A stretch of 64,000 nt of DNA from Pseudomonadota bacterium (GTDB taxonomy: Bacteria > Myxococcota_A > UBA9160 > JADFDR01): positions 1 to 64,000 of the forward strand of contig PIVT01000011.1 in assembly GCA_003353845.1 (NCBI GenBank), in the 5' to 3' direction. A program made the position numbers and the translations under genes. Positions within the stretch are counted from its first letter, which is position 1. Each line of letters begins with the position of its first letter. Under the pieces are notes generated by a model, which saw only the letters and a list, made by a program, of their open reading frames with translations, made no database searches and was not told the DNA's origin. This document shows positions 52,434 to 61,660 of this stretch, piece after piece.

Positions 52434-52877
52434 TTAATGCAGGTTTTCCTTCACCACGGGACCGGCCTGAGTAAAAAGCAAGGGCAGGACATCCTTCACC
52501 ATGGCCTCTTTGGGTCGCTCGGGTTCAATCTCATAATAAGCCAGGTCCACCGGCGGCATGCTGCTGGAGGGAAAGTCCTGGGCAAAATCTGAAAAGATTC
52601 GTTCCAACACCGCCTCGCTCTGCTTGATGTCGATGTCGGCCAGGAATAACACCACGCGCTCGCGCGTCATGCGGAAGATGGCATCCTCAATACGCAGGGT
52701 GGATTCGACAAAGGCGACAAGTTCAGGGAAGAGAAGATCGCCTTCCGCACCGGCCATGCCTACCACCACGCAGGTCACGCCGTGTTCGTCGGCCGTGTGC
52801 TGGGTGCGGCTCAGGAGTTCGCGCAGCTTGCGCGGGTCATCACAACTATTCAAATCGCGTCGGGGGGACATTTCCAT
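52434..52877 (-). CDS. Degenerate GGDEF-like protein
   Basis: This 147-residue protein shows the outline of a nucleotide-cyclase GGDEF domain: FVESTLRIEDAIFRMTRERV, then VLFLADIDIKQSEAVLERIF and VDLAYYEIEPERP. The GGDEF tetrapeptide itself is replaced by MTRERV, and no I-site is seen. It cannot be an ordinary diguanylate cyclase and may bind nucleotides or proteins. No membrane segment is present. It is convergent with yfcH, with six bases between the stops. Confidence 0.6.
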   Translation of the reverse strand: MEMSPRRDLNSCDDPRKLRELLSRTQHTADEHGVTCVVVGMAGAEGDLLFPELVAFVESTLRIEDAIFRMTRERVVLFLADIDIKQSEAVLERIFSDFAQDFPSSSMPPVDLAYYEIEPERPKEAMVKDVLPLLFTQAGPVVKENLH

Positions 52878-52964
52878 AACCTCCCTTCCATCGTCCTCTC
52901 AGCGAAAGACCTGAGAAAGATTTACAGGGCGAATTGCCACGGCTTTTCTCGGGTACGCAGCTAA

Positions 52965-53612
52965 CTAGCAAGTCACCACCCTTTTGCGCAGATAGCAAGG
53001 TAAACCGCACACGGAATCCAGAATGTCGCTGCGTGGAATCCCCAATTCTTCAAAGGATTCCGGGCCCACGACACCCGTCAAAACGCCTACAAAACCAACT
53101 CCCGCAGACTGTGCTACGCGCGCATCCTCGGGCCGATCTCCCACATAGAGGATCTCATGCCTCGGCAGGGGAGCCACGCGTTCTACGGCGGGTTCCAGGG
53201 CCTGCGGATGGGGCTTGGCCCCCGGTAAATCCTCCAAGGTGAGGATGAAATCAAAGCGCTCGGGACCGATCCCCGCCTGGCTCATGCGCAATCCACACAG
53301 GTCTTTTCCGCGATTGGTCACCACACCCAACTGGCGATCCGCCAAGGCGTCCAAGGTTTCCAGGGCCCCTGGAATCGCCAGATAGGGGATCTCGTGGGCG
53401 TGCCTTCGATACTGCTTGGCGAACACCTCGAAAACAACCTCCGGGAAGATGGCCTCCACGTGATCCCGCCAGGTCACGAAGCCCTGCTGGAGTAGCGTTT
53501 CGGGCGGTCGGGCCAGGCCGAGGTTGTCGCAGGTACGCCACATGGTCTTGACGTAATTCGAAGTGGATTCGATGAGTGTATCGTCGAGGTCAAAAAGGAC
53601 AGCGCGAACCAT
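52965..53612 (-). CDS. HAD-superfamily phosphatase (phosphoglycolate-phosphatase-like)
   Basis: This HAD hydrolase of 215 residues has VRAVLFDLDDTLIESTSNYV (motif I, nucleophile aspartate), QLGVVTNRGKDLCGLRM (motif II), GAKPHPQALEPAV (motif III) and ILYVGDRPEDARVAQSAGVG (motif IV). The helical cap is of the Gph type. The substrate is probably a small phospho-sugar or phosphoglycolate. The next gene is divergent, 41 bases away. Confidence 0.9.
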   Translation of the reverse strand: MVRAVLFDLDDTLIESTSNYVKTMWRTCDNLGLARPPETLLQQGFVTWRDHVEAIFPEVVFEVFAKQYRRHAHEIPYLAIPGALETLDALADRQLGVVTNRGKDLCGLRMSQAGIGPERFDFILTLEDLPGAKPHPQALEPAVERVAPLPRHEILYVGDRPEDARVAQSAGVGFVGVLTGVVGPESFEELGIPRSDILDSVCGLPCYLRKRVVTC

Positions 53613-53653
53613 CTGGCCATGCTAGAACAACTTCCCAGTTCTCAGGAGGGGCC

Positions 53654-54142
53654 ATGCGCGCTTTTCAAATTTTCGCAGCGATGAGCAATGAACGCGTCGC
53701 AGATCTTCTCAAAGCCATGGGCGAAGAGTCCCCCGGCGTATTGATGCAGGCCGTCCAAGTGGCCGCCGCCAGCATGAACGCCCGGCCCAGTTATATCAAC
53801 AAACTCCCCTTCGCCAAAAAGGCCGCGACCATCCGGCGGGCCCTGGCACGCGTAACCGCCAACGAGATCGCCGAGGAAATCCTGGCCGTGTACTTCCTGC
53901 AAACCCGCAAGGCGTTGCTGGCCGACTGGCTGGACTCCGTGGGCCTGGAGCATGAAGAAGGCATTCTCAAGGAAAGCAACCCCAGCCAACCGCCTGAAGA
54001 GAGCCTGCGCACCACTGTAAAGAGCTTCCTGGCAGGCGAAGGTCCCGAGGATCGCCTCTTGCTGCTTCAAACCTTTGCCGGGCAAAGCGTCATCGATTGG
54101 CCTGTTTTAGACGCGTTACTGGAAGAACAAACCCCCTCCTAG
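53654..54142 (+). CDS. Hypothetical helical protein
   Basis: A 162-residue protein of unknown function begins at an ATG with AGGAGGGG five bases upstream, one of the best ribosome sites in the window. It is almost wholly helical by composition. AMGEESPGVLMQAVQVAAAS and AKKAATIRRALARVTANEIA are typical stretches. It has no signal peptide, membrane helix or known motif that I can see. It precedes the arsenic gene set on the same strand, separated by 163 bases, so a shared transcript is possible but unproven. Confidence 0.7.
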   Translation: MRAFQIFAAMSNERVADLLKAMGEESPGVLMQAVQVAAASMNARPSYINKLPFAKKAATIRRALARVTANEIAEEILAVYFLQTRKALLADWLDSVGLEHEEGILKESNPSQPPEESLRTTVKSFLAGEGPEDRLLLLQTFAGQSVIDWPVLDALLEEQTPS

Positions 54143-54305
54143 TCTCTGCCCCGGGCCCCATTTCAATCTCTGTCGACAACCCAAGTCAGCCCATGATGGC
54201 GAGAAAATCTCTCCCACATGGGAACTGTTCCCGGCATCGGGCATCCTATGTTGTACTACCGCCCAGGCCCATGGACCCAACACAGATTGCAGACGAGGAG
54301 ATTTC

Positions 54306-55517
54306 ATGAGCAACTCGCAAGCCCCAGCGACACTGGATCCAGACACACTGGATGTCGAACGCTCTGTGCGCGAGCGCTACTCGAACGGCGCGCAAGAACG
54401 TGAAGCCGCCCTGTGCTGCCCGGTGGATTACGACACGCGCTACTTGGAGATCATTCCCCAGGAAGTTTTGGAGCGAGACTACGGCTGTGGCGACCCCTCA
54501 AGCTATGTGCGACCGGGGGAGACGGTGCTGGACTTGGGCAGTGGCGGCGGAAAGATCTGTTTCATCGCCGCTCAAATTGTAGGCCCTGAGGGTCGCGTCA
54601 TTGGCGTGGACATGAACGACGACATGCTCGAATTGGCTCGAGGGAACGCCCCTAAGGTCGCGGAAGCACTCGGCTATGACAATGTCCAGTTTCACCGCGG
54701 GCGCATCCAAGACCTGGCCTTGGATTTGGACCGGGTGGAGACCTGGCTCAAAGCCAACCCCGTGAACGACGCCCTCAGCCTGTCGACCTTTGAAGATTTT
54801 ACGGAGCAACTGCGCCGCAAGAACACGCTCATCCCCGACAACTCCGTGGACATTGTCGTTTCCAATTGCGTGCTCAACCTGGTGCGCGAAAGCGACAAAC
54901 CCCAGCTCATCCAAGAGATCCATCGCGTGCTCAAACCCGGCGGACGCATCGCCCTCTCAGACATCGTGAGTGACGAGGTCGTGCCCGAAGTCCTGCGCGC
55001 TGACGCCACGCTGTGGAGCGGCTGCATCTCGGGCGCTTTTCACGAAAAGGAACTGCTCAGCGAACTCGAAAACACGGGCTTCCTGGGCATTGCCCTGGAC
55101 AAGTGGGAGAGTGAGCCCTGGCAGACCGTGGAGGGCATCGAATTCCGCTCGGTCACGGTGACGGCCGTCAAAGGCCAGGCGCGGCCCTGCCTCGAAGCCA
55201 ACCAGGCGCTGATCTACAAAGGTCCCTGGAAGTGGGTGGAAGACGACGACGGCCACGTCCTGCGACGCGGCGAGCGCGTGGCCGTGTGCGACAGAACTTT
55301 TGACCAACTCACGGGCGAACCCTATGGCGATAGTGTCATCGGCATTGAGCCCCGCGTGGCCATTCCACAAGACCAGCGCGTCTTGTTTGATTGTGAGCGC
55401 AGCACGAGCCGTGCCCCGCGCGAGAGCAAGGGCAGTGACTACGCCGCGACGACGGAAACGGCCGAGGATTGCTGCGGCGTGTCCACACCCGAGGACACAG
55501 GAGAAAGCTGTTGCTGA
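54306..55517 (+). CDS. arsM: Arsenite methyltransferase, arsenosugar-pathway ArsM type
   Basis: This SAM-dependent enzyme methylates arsenite. VLDLGSGGGKICFIAAQIVG near residue 75 binds SAM. Two conserved arsenite cysteines are visible: Cys188 in VVSNCVLNLVRESDK and Cys240 in LWSGCISGAF. A Cys-Cys pair lies at 37-38. The tail ends in paired cysteines (EDCCGV, then GESCC), as in ArsM proteins found beside ArsS. The length of 403 residues is long for ArsM, owing to this C-terminal domain. ArsS follows after 17 bases. Confidence 0.9.
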   Translation: MSNSQAPATLDPDTLDVERSVRERYSNGAQEREAALCCPVDYDTRYLEIIPQEVLERDYGCGDPSSYVRPGETVLDLGSGGGKICFIAAQIVGPEGRVIGVDMNDDMLELARGNAPKVAEALGYDNVQFHRGRIQDLALDLDRVETWLKANPVNDALSLSTFEDFTEQLRRKNTLIPDNSVDIVVSNCVLNLVRESDKPQLIQEIHRVLKPGGRIALSDIVSDEVVPEVLRADATLWSGCISGAFHEKELLSELENTGFLGIALDKWESEPWQTVEGIEFRSVTVTAVKGQARPCLEANQALIYKGPWKWVEDDDGHVLRRGERVAVCDRTFDQLTGEPYGDSVIGIEPRVAIPQDQRVLFDCERSTSRAPRESKGSDYAATTETAEDCCGVSTPEDTGESCC

Positions 55518-55534
55518 GGAACGAACAAGAGAGC

Positions 55535-56557
55535 ATGGCTTCGGGCGCACTGCACGTTCTTCCCGAAGCGTATGAACCCAAAAATGGCTTTAAAACTCGC
55601 TTGGCCGAGCATGGCCAATGGCCTTTGCTGCGCACGCCGGTTTCCATCCTCCAAGTCAACATCACCAAGCGCTGCAATCTGGCTTGTCGACACTGCCATG
55701 TAGGCTCCAGCCCCAAACGCACGGAAGAGATGACGCGCGAGACCGCGGAACGCGTGTTGGAATTGCTGGAAGCCAACCCCGGAATTCAAACCCTGGACCT
55801 CACGGGCGGCGCTCCAGAACTCAATGAGAACTTTCGCCTGCTCGTCCAAGGTGGACGGCGCTTGGGGCGAGAAGTGATTGACCGCTGCAACCTCACGGTG
55901 CTTTTTGAAGCGGGACAGGAAGACACTGCGCAGTTCATGGCGAATCACGGCGTCAAAATCGTGGCTTCCCTGCCCTGCTACAGCAAGGCCAACGTCGAAA
56001 AGCAGCGCGGACTCAAAGTTTTTGACAAGAGCATCGAAGCCCTGCGCCTTTTGAATCGGCTTGGCTATGCGAAAGCCAACAGCAACGGAAACCCAGCCCC
56101 GGCCCTGAGCTTGGATCTGGCCTACAACCCGGGTGGCGCTTTTCTGCCGCCAGCCCAAGCACAGCTCGAAGCCGATTATCGCAAGGAGTTAAAAGAGCTC
56201 TTCGATATTGAGTTCAACCAGCTACTCAGCCTCAGCAACCTGCCCATCGATCGCTTCGCCGAAGACCTGCAGCGCCAGGGCCAACTCGACCGCTACCTCA
56301 ACTTACTGGAAGACAATTTCAATCCTCACACTGTGCAGAAACTCATGTGTCGCTCAACACTCTCGGTGGGTTATGACGGGGGCTTGTACGACTGCGATTT
56401 CAACCAGATGCTTGAGATTCCCCTGAGCGGAAACAAGCGCACGCTGTGGGACTTCGATGATCTCAGCCAACTGACGAGCAGCTCCGTGGCCACCGCGAAT
56501 CACTGCTTTGGCTGCACGGCGGGTGCGGGCTCGGGCTGCGGCGGAGCCCTCGCCTAG
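55535..56557 (+). CDS. arsS: Arsenosugar-biosynthesis radical SAM protein ArsS
   Basis: This radical SAM enzyme adds the 5'-deoxyadenosyl group to dimethylarsenite on the way to arsenosugars. NITKRCNLACRHCHVGSSPK near residue 43 has the CxxxCxxC cluster motif. The C-terminal domain has GGLYDCDFNQMLEIPLSGN and HCFGCTAGAGSGCGGALA, as in ArsS. Some ArsS proteins contain selenocysteine. Here every cysteine position is an ordinary codon and no in-frame TGA is present. The longer upstream frame overlaps arsM and is not family-like. Confidence 0.93.
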   Translation: MASGALHVLPEAYEPKNGFKTRLAEHGQWPLLRTPVSILQVNITKRCNLACRHCHVGSSPKRTEEMTRETAERVLELLEANPGIQTLDLTGGAPELNENFRLLVQGGRRLGREVIDRCNLTVLFEAGQEDTAQFMANHGVKIVASLPCYSKANVEKQRGLKVFDKSIEALRLLNRLGYAKANSNGNPAPALSLDLAYNPGGAFLPPAQAQLEADYRKELKELFDIEFNQLLSLSNLPIDRFAEDLQRQGQLDRYLNLLEDNFNPHTVQKLMCRSTLSVGYDGGLYDCDFNQMLEIPLSGNKRTLWDFDDLSQLTSSSVATANHCFGCTAGAGSGCGGALA

Positions 56558-56567
56558 CGGAGATGAC

Positions 56568-57326
56568 ATGAGCTATGTGGAATCGGACAGCGCAGGCGCG
56601 ACGGAAGGCAGCTGGAAACCCAAAACCCTTTTGATGGCCCTCGGGCTTCTGGGACTGGTCTTTCTCCTGGCCACCAAAGGGCAAGAGATCGCTGCAGGGA
56701 TTGAAACCTTCAACACTTGGGTGGAGGGGTTGGGCTCCTTGGCACCTGTGGTCTTTTTGTTCGGCTATGCGCTGGCGGTGGTGGCTTTTGTTCCGGGATC
56801 TCTGCTCACTGCGGCCGCCGGTGCCCTCTTCGGCCTTTGGCAAGGCACGCTGGTGGTCTTTATCGGCGCCAGCCTCGGAGCCTGCGTGGCCTTCCTCATC
56901 GCGCGTTACATCGCGCGCGACAGCATTGAAGCGCGCCTGGGAAAGCATCCGAAATTCCGCTCGGTGGATCAGGCCATTGGCAAAGAAGGCCTCAAAATCA
57001 CCTTTTTGCTGCGCTTGTCGCCCGTCTTCCCCTTTACGCTGCTCAACTACTTGCTCGGACTCTCCAAGGTGAGCTTCCGCGATTACGCCCTGGCCTGCTT
57101 TGGCATGATTCCCGGCACCTTGCTCTATGTCTACCTGGGCAAAGTGGCCGGTGAAGTCATCAGCATTGCGGGCGATGCCGCGTCGACGACGGCCAGCTCA
57201 AGCGGCAAGAGCCCCCTCGAAATCACCTTCTTGCTCTTCGGGCTTGCGGTGACTGTTTTCATCACGCTTTACGTCACGCGCGTGGCTCGGAAGGCATTAC
57301 AGGAGGCCACCGACCATGAGTCCTGA
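56568..57326 (+). CDS. TVP38/TMEM64 (VTT/DedA-like) membrane protein
   Basis: This polytopic membrane protein of 252 residues has the VTT domain: GYALAVVAFVPGSLLTAAAG, then LFGLWQGTLVVFIGASLGAC and FLLRLSPVFPFTLLNYLLGL. The re-entrant-loop motif FLLRLSPVFPFTLLNY is diagnostic. It lies ten bases after arsS, and its end overlaps the flavoprotein gene by 11 bases. Members may move phospholipids or small solutes. Its presence in the arsenic cluster suggests export or membrane handling of an intermediate. Confidence 0.9.
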   Translation: MSYVESDSAGATEGSWKPKTLLMALGLLGLVFLLATKGQEIAAGIETFNTWVEGLGSLAPVVFLFGYALAVVAFVPGSLLTAAAGALFGLWQGTLVVFIGASLGACVAFLIARYIARDSIEARLGKHPKFRSVDQAIGKEGLKITFLLRLSPVFPFTLLNYLLGLSKVSFRDYALACFGMIPGTLLYVYLGKVAGEVISIAGDAASTTASSSGKSPLEITFLLFGLAVTVFITLYVTRVARKALQEATDHES

Positions 57327-58836
57327 AAACGACCTGCCCGGTCTCGCACCCATGGATGAGTTCAACACGGAACTCTTACACCAGGTACGACCCCCCCACT
57401 GGAAGAATCCCACCCCCAAAGGCACCTACCAGCTTGTCGCCATCGGCGCAGGCGCGGCCGGACTGATCAGCGCAGCCGGGGCCGCCGGCTTGGGAGCGCG
57501 AGTGGCCATTATTGAGCGCAACCTCATGGGGGGCGATTGCCTGAATGTCGGGTGCGTGCCTTCCAAAGGTGTGATTCGCGCCGCGCGCGCCTGGCACGCC
57601 GCAGCCCAGGCCAAAACCTTTGGTGGCCCGAGCATTTCAGGCCCGGGTGACTTCGGCATGGCCATGCAGCGCATGCGAAAACTGCGCGCAAAAATCAGCC
57701 CGGTGGATGGTGCGCAACGCTTTTCCGACTTGGGCATTGATGTCTTCATCGGTCACGCAACCTTTACCGGACCCGACAGCCTGGAAGTCGGCGGACAGAC
57801 GCTGCGCTTCAAAAAGGCGGTCATCGCCACGGGTGCCCGCGCGGCCGCACTGCCCATTCCAGGGCTAAAGGAAGCGGGTTATCTCACCAACGAAAATTTC
57901 TTCAATCAAACTTCACTGCCCAAACGCCTGGGCATCATTGGCGCCGGGCCCATTGGCTGCGAGATGGCCCAGAGCTTTGCGCGCTTTGGCAGTGAGGTGA
58001 GCGTGCTGGATATCGGCGAGCACGTGCTGCCGCGGGAGGACGCCGATGCAGCCAGCATTGTACAAGCTGCCATGAAGCGTGACGGCGTGCGCTACATCCC
58101 CTCGGCCAGCCTCAAAGAAGTGAAACGACGCGGCGAAGAACGCATCCTGCACTACCACATCGATGGCCAAGCCCATGAGTTGCCCGTCGATGAAGTTTTC
58201 GTCGCCGTGGGACGCACGCCCAATCTCGAAAACCTGGGGCTGGAAGCCGCCGGTGTCAGAGCCCATGCGCGCGGCGTGGAAGTGGATGACCACTTGCGCA
58301 CGAGCAATAAACGCATCTTCGCTGCGGGCGATATCTGCTCGCCCTATCAATTCACCCATGCCGCCGATGCCATGGCGCGCATTGTGGTACAGAATGCCTT
58401 GTTCTTCGGCCGAGCCAAGCTGAGTGACCTGATCATCCCCTGGTGCACCTACACCTCGCCTGAAGTGGCCCACGTGGGGATGTACGCCCATGACGCCAAA
58501 GCCAAAGGCGTCGCCGTGAACACGATCCAGATTCCGCTGAGTGAGGTCGACCGCGCCCTCTTGGACGGCGAAGACGAAGGTTTTCTCAAAGTGCACGTGC
58601 GCCAGGGCAGTGACCAGATTGTGGGCGCCACCCTGGTGGCCGAGCACGCGGGCGAGATGATCGGCGAATTGGCCCTGGCCATCAGTGCGAAGGTGGGCTT
58701 ATCCAAGATCGCCAAGACCATCCACCCCTACCCCACACAGGGGGAAGTCATCAAGAAAGCGGGCGATGCCTGGAATCGGGGAAAGTTAACGCCACGGGTA
58801 GCTGCGCTCTTCAAACTATTCTTTAAATTCTTCTGA
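57316..58836 (+). CDS. MerA-like pyridine nucleotide-disulfide oxidoreductase
   Basis: This FAD-dependent reductase of 506 residues has LVAIGAGAAGLISAAGAAGL (FAD site), GGDCLNVGCVPSKGVIRAAR (redox-active Cys pair), LGIIGAGPIGCEMAQSFARF (NAD(P) site) and RIFAAGDICSPYQFTH. It has the C-terminal dimerisation domain ending in HPYPTQGE, with the His-Glu pair. It lacks the mercury-binding N-terminal HMA domain and the terminal vicinal cysteines of MerA, so mercuric reduction is unlikely. In this operon it may keep thiols or arsenic intermediates reduced. Confidence 0.9.
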   Translation: MSPENDLPGLAPMDEFNTELLHQVRPPHWKNPTPKGTYQLVAIGAGAAGLISAAGAAGLGARVAIIERNLMGGDCLNVGCVPSKGVIRAARAWHAAAQAKTFGGPSISGPGDFGMAMQRMRKLRAKISPVDGAQRFSDLGIDVFIGHATFTGPDSLEVGGQTLRFKKAVIATGARAAALPIPGLKEAGYLTNENFFNQTSLPKRLGIIGAGPIGCEMAQSFARFGSEVSVLDIGEHVLPREDADAASIVQAAMKRDGVRYIPSASLKEVKRRGEERILHYHIDGQAHELPVDEVFVAVGRTPNLENLGLEAAGVRAHARGVEVDDHLRTSNKRIFAAGDICSPYQFTHAADAMARIVVQNALFFGRAKLSDLIIPWCTYTSPEVAHVGMYAHDAKAKGVAVNTIQIPLSEVDRALLDGEDEGFLKVHVRQGSDQIVGATLVAEHAGEMIGELALAISAKVGLSKIAKTIHPYPTQGEVIKKAGDAWNRGKLTPRVAALFKLFFKFF

Positions 58837-58887
58837 TGCGAAACCACAATCCAGACTACCTTCGAGACCCAGCCCGAAGGAGGTCGC

Positions 58888-59376
58888 TTGCCCGAGATGA
58901 TTGAGTTCGAACTCAACGGTGTCCTACAACGCGTCGACGAGGATCCTACGACGCCCTTGCTCTGGATCCTGCGTGACACGCTGGGCCTGACCGGTACGAA
59001 ATTTGGCTGCGCCCAGGGACTGTGCGGCGCCTGCACGGTTTCTCTCGATGGGGTGACCCTTCGCTCCTGTCAGCTTCCACTGTCTGCCGCACAGGGCAAA
59101 GCCGTCACAACCATCGAAGGCCTCCCCAGCGAAGACCCTCTGCTGCGCGCCTGGACCGAAACCAACGTCATTCAATGCGGTTACTGCCAACCCGGGCAAA
59201 TCATGTCTGCCCGGTCTCTGCTCGACACCCACCCCCAACCCAGTGACGAGCAGATCGATGTGGCCATGCAGGGAAATATCTGCCGCTGTGGCACCTACCC
59301 ACGCATTCGCCAGGCCATTCATCACGCTGCACAAATAAGGCTCGAACAAGCGGAAACCAAAGGAGAAGATTCGTGA
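58888..59376 (+). CDS. IorA-type [2Fe-2S] subunit of a molybdenum hydroxylase
   Basis: This small subunit of a xanthine-oxidase-family enzyme has 162 residues. The plant-ferredoxin cluster motif is [17 protein letters not shown]. The second cluster binds to [13 protein letters not shown] and [20 protein letters not shown]. The layout matches IorA of isoquinoline 1-oxidoreductase and similar aldehyde or N-heterocycle dehydrogenases. AAGGAGGT stands five bases before the TTG at 58888 and 13 before the ATG at 58897, so the TTG is favoured. The large subunit overlaps its end by four bases. Confidence 0.92.
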   Translation: MPEMIEFELNGVLQRVDEDPTTPLLWILRDTLGLTGTKFGCAQGLCGACTVSLDGVTLRSCQLPLSAAQGKAVTTIEGLPSEDPLLRAWTETNVIQCGYCQPGQIMSARSLLDTHPQPSDEQIDVAMQGNICRCGTYPRIRQAIHHAAQIRLEQAETKGEDS

Positions 59377-61580
59377 CGATTACACGACGCTCCTTTTTAA
59401 TTGGCACTGGCGTTGTGGGCGGCGGCCTCTTGATCGGGTTTCAACTCAAAGACGAAGCCCCCTTCCCCCATACACGGCCGGAAAGTTTTCAACCCAATGC
59501 CTGGTTACAGATTACGCCCGATGGAGAAGTCATCTTCCAACTGGACAAAGCGGAAATGGGCCAAGGCGTGGTCACATCACTCCCCACAATCTTGGGTGAG
59601 GAATTGGATTTCGATCCCCAACGCATGCGAATTGAAATGGCCGGCGTGCACCGCGGTTACGCCGACCCGGTGATGCGTATCCAAATCACCGGTGGCAGCA
59701 TGAGTGTCGCAACCGGTTGGGACCCCCTGCGCCAGGCCGGTGCAACGGCGCGCGCCTTACTGATTGCCGCCGCGGCCAAGACCTGGGGCGTCGACGAAGC
59801 AATGTGCCGCACGGAAGACGGTGTGGTGATTCACAAGACCAACGGACAGCAACTGCAGTACGGAGAATTGGTGGCCACGGCGCGCACGCTCAAGCCGCCA
59901 ACCAAAGTTGGCTTAAAAGAAGAAGAGGACTATCGCTGGGTCGGCAAGAGCCTTCTACGCACCGATGGCGTCGCCAAGTGCCGGGGGCAAGCCCTGTTCG
60001 GAATGGACGTCGGCCTCGATGGCAGCTTGCCCGGTCTTCTCACGGCAGTGGTTGTGCGCTGCCCTCATTTTGGGGGCAAAGTAGAGAGCTACAGCGACAC
60101 GACCGCCCTGGCATTCCCGGGCGTGGTCGACATTTTTGAAATCCACTCGGGCATCGCGGTGGTAGCCCACGGGTATTGGAAAGCGCGCAAAGCGGCGGAA
60201 GCCCTGGAAGTTACGTGGGATAAAGGCCCCTTGGCCGGTGTCGATTCCGCCGAAATCCGGCGTCGCCAAGAACTGGAGTTGGCCAATGGCGAGCCCAGTG
60301 ACACCTCTGGGCACGGGGACGTTTCCAAGGCCTTTGCACAAGCGTCGGAAGTGCTGGAAGCCACCTATGCCGCACCTCTGGCCCACCATTCCACCCTGGA
60401 GCCTCAGAACTGCACCGCGATCATCCGCCCCGACGGGGCCGAAGTGTGGGCACCCACCCAGAGCCCCTCGGTGCTGCGGCTCATCTTTTCACATTACTCC
60501 GAGGTTCCCCAGGAACAAGTGGAGGTGCATACCACGTTTATGGGCGGAGCCTTCGGTCGTCGTGGTCATGTGGACTTCGCCGCTGAACTGGGCGCCATCG
60601 CCAAGCAACTGCTCGGCCAACCGGTAAAGTTGATCTGGTCGCGTGAAGACGACTTGAAGCACGATTTCTATCGCCCGGCGACGCTGCACAAGCTGCGCGC
60701 GGCACGAGATAAAAACGGGGCGTTTAGCGCCTGGGAACACAAGCTTGTGTCTCCCAGTTTCGTCGAGACCATCTTCCCCAATCTGGGAGCCGCACTCCCC
60801 ACCTGGGTGCCCACGAAAATGTCACGAGCTGCGGGCAGCAAAGCCAAAGAGTGGATCAAGGGTGTCGATCCCACCATGAGCGACGGCGCTCACATCCCCT
60901 ATGCCATTCCCAATCTTGAAGTGGGTGTGCATCATTTTGATATCGGCGTCCCCAAAGGCTTTTGGCGATCCGTCGGGCACTCGCACAACGCCTTTGTGGT
61001 GGAAAGTTTCATCGATGAGTTGGCCCATGAAGCCCAAGAAGACCCTGTCACCTTCCGTCTCGCCGCACTCAAGGACCACCCACGCCATAGAGGTGTGCTC
61101 CGACGTGCTGCCAAAAAAGCCGACTGGGGAATGCCGCCCCGAGGCCGCCTCCAAGGTGTGGCCGTACACGAAAGTTTTGGTTCCGTCGTTGCCGAAATTG
61201 CCGAAGTCTCGATTTCCGGCACGGACTTTCAGGTGGAGCGCGTGGTGTGCGTCGTCGATTGTGGATTTGTCATTAATCCCGACCTCGTAAAGCAGCAAAT
61301 TGAAGGGGCGGTGCTCTACGGCCTCTCAGCCGCCCTCATGGATCCCATCACCATTCAAGACGGTGCCCTGGTGCAGAGCAATTTCCACGATGCGCCCGTG
61401 CTGCGTATCCACCAGGCGCCTTCCATTGAGGTGTATTTAATGGATAGCCATGCCCCTCCCTCAGGTGTTGGAGAAATCGGCCTTCCCCCCATCGCCCCCG
61501 CCGTGGCCAACGCGCTGTTTCACGTGACGAGGCAACGTCTGAGAGAACTTCCGCTGCGGCTCGCCCAGGGGAGCCCTTAA
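59373..61580 (+). CDS. IorB-type molybdopterin subunit with Tat signal
   Basis: This catalytic subunit of 735 residues is of the xanthine-dehydrogenase/IorB class. It starts with a twin-arginine signal ([19 protein letters not shown]), so the folded enzyme is exported. Molybdenum-cofactor regions include [20 protein letters not shown], then [20 protein letters not shown] and [20 protein letters not shown]. The catalytic glutamate lies in [20 protein letters not shown]. No FAD subunit is present, as in other IorAB enzymes, which use cytochrome or other acceptors. It starts with GTG, overlapping the small-subunit stop. The substrate could be an aldehyde or N-heterocycle. Confidence 0.93.
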   Translation: MTITRRSFLIGTGVVGGGLLIGFQLKDEAPFPHTRPESFQPNAWLQITPDGEVIFQLDKAEMGQGVVTSLPTILGEELDFDPQRMRIEMAGVHRGYADPVMRIQITGGSMSVATGWDPLRQAGATARALLIAAAAKTWGVDEAMCRTEDGVVIHKTNGQQLQYGELVATARTLKPPTKVGLKEEEDYRWVGKSLLRTDGVAKCRGQALFGMDVGLDGSLPGLLTAVVVRCPHFGGKVESYSDTTALAFPGVVDIFEIHSGIAVVAHGYWKARKAAEALEVTWDKGPLAGVDSAEIRRRQELELANGEPSDTSGHGDVSKAFAQASEVLEATYAAPLAHHSTLEPQNCTAIIRPDGAEVWAPTQSPSVLRLIFSHYSEVPQEQVEVHTTFMGGAFGRRGHVDFAAELGAIAKQLLGQPVKLIWSREDDLKHDFYRPATLHKLRAARDKNGAFSAWEHKLVSPSFVETIFPNLGAALPTWVPTKMSRAAGSKAKEWIKGVDPTMSDGAHIPYAIPNLEVGVHHFDIGVPKGFWRSVGHSHNAFVVESFIDELAHEAQEDPVTFRLAALKDHPRHRGVLRRAAKKADWGMPPRGRLQGVAVHESFGSVVAEIAEVSISGTDFQVERVVCVVDCGFVINPDLVKQQIEGAVLYGLSAALMDPITIQDGALVQSNFHDAPVLRIHQAPSIEVYLMDSHAPPSGVGEIGLPPIAPAVANALFHVTRQRLRELPLRLAQGSP

Positions 61581-61660
61581 CCCGGACTATTCAGGCAGGC
61601 TTGTACCACCACTTTTAATACATCCGACTGTTAAACCACTCTCTATTCTTTTTATTCGTT

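Noticed and set aside
55535-56557. ArsS as a selenoprotein
   Set aside because: No in-frame TGA precedes the true stop, and the expected positions are ordinary cysteine codons.
57316-58836. True mercuric reductase and mer operon
   Set aside because: The terminal vicinal cysteines and HMA domain are missing, and no merR, merT or merP is near. The context is arsenic, not mercury.
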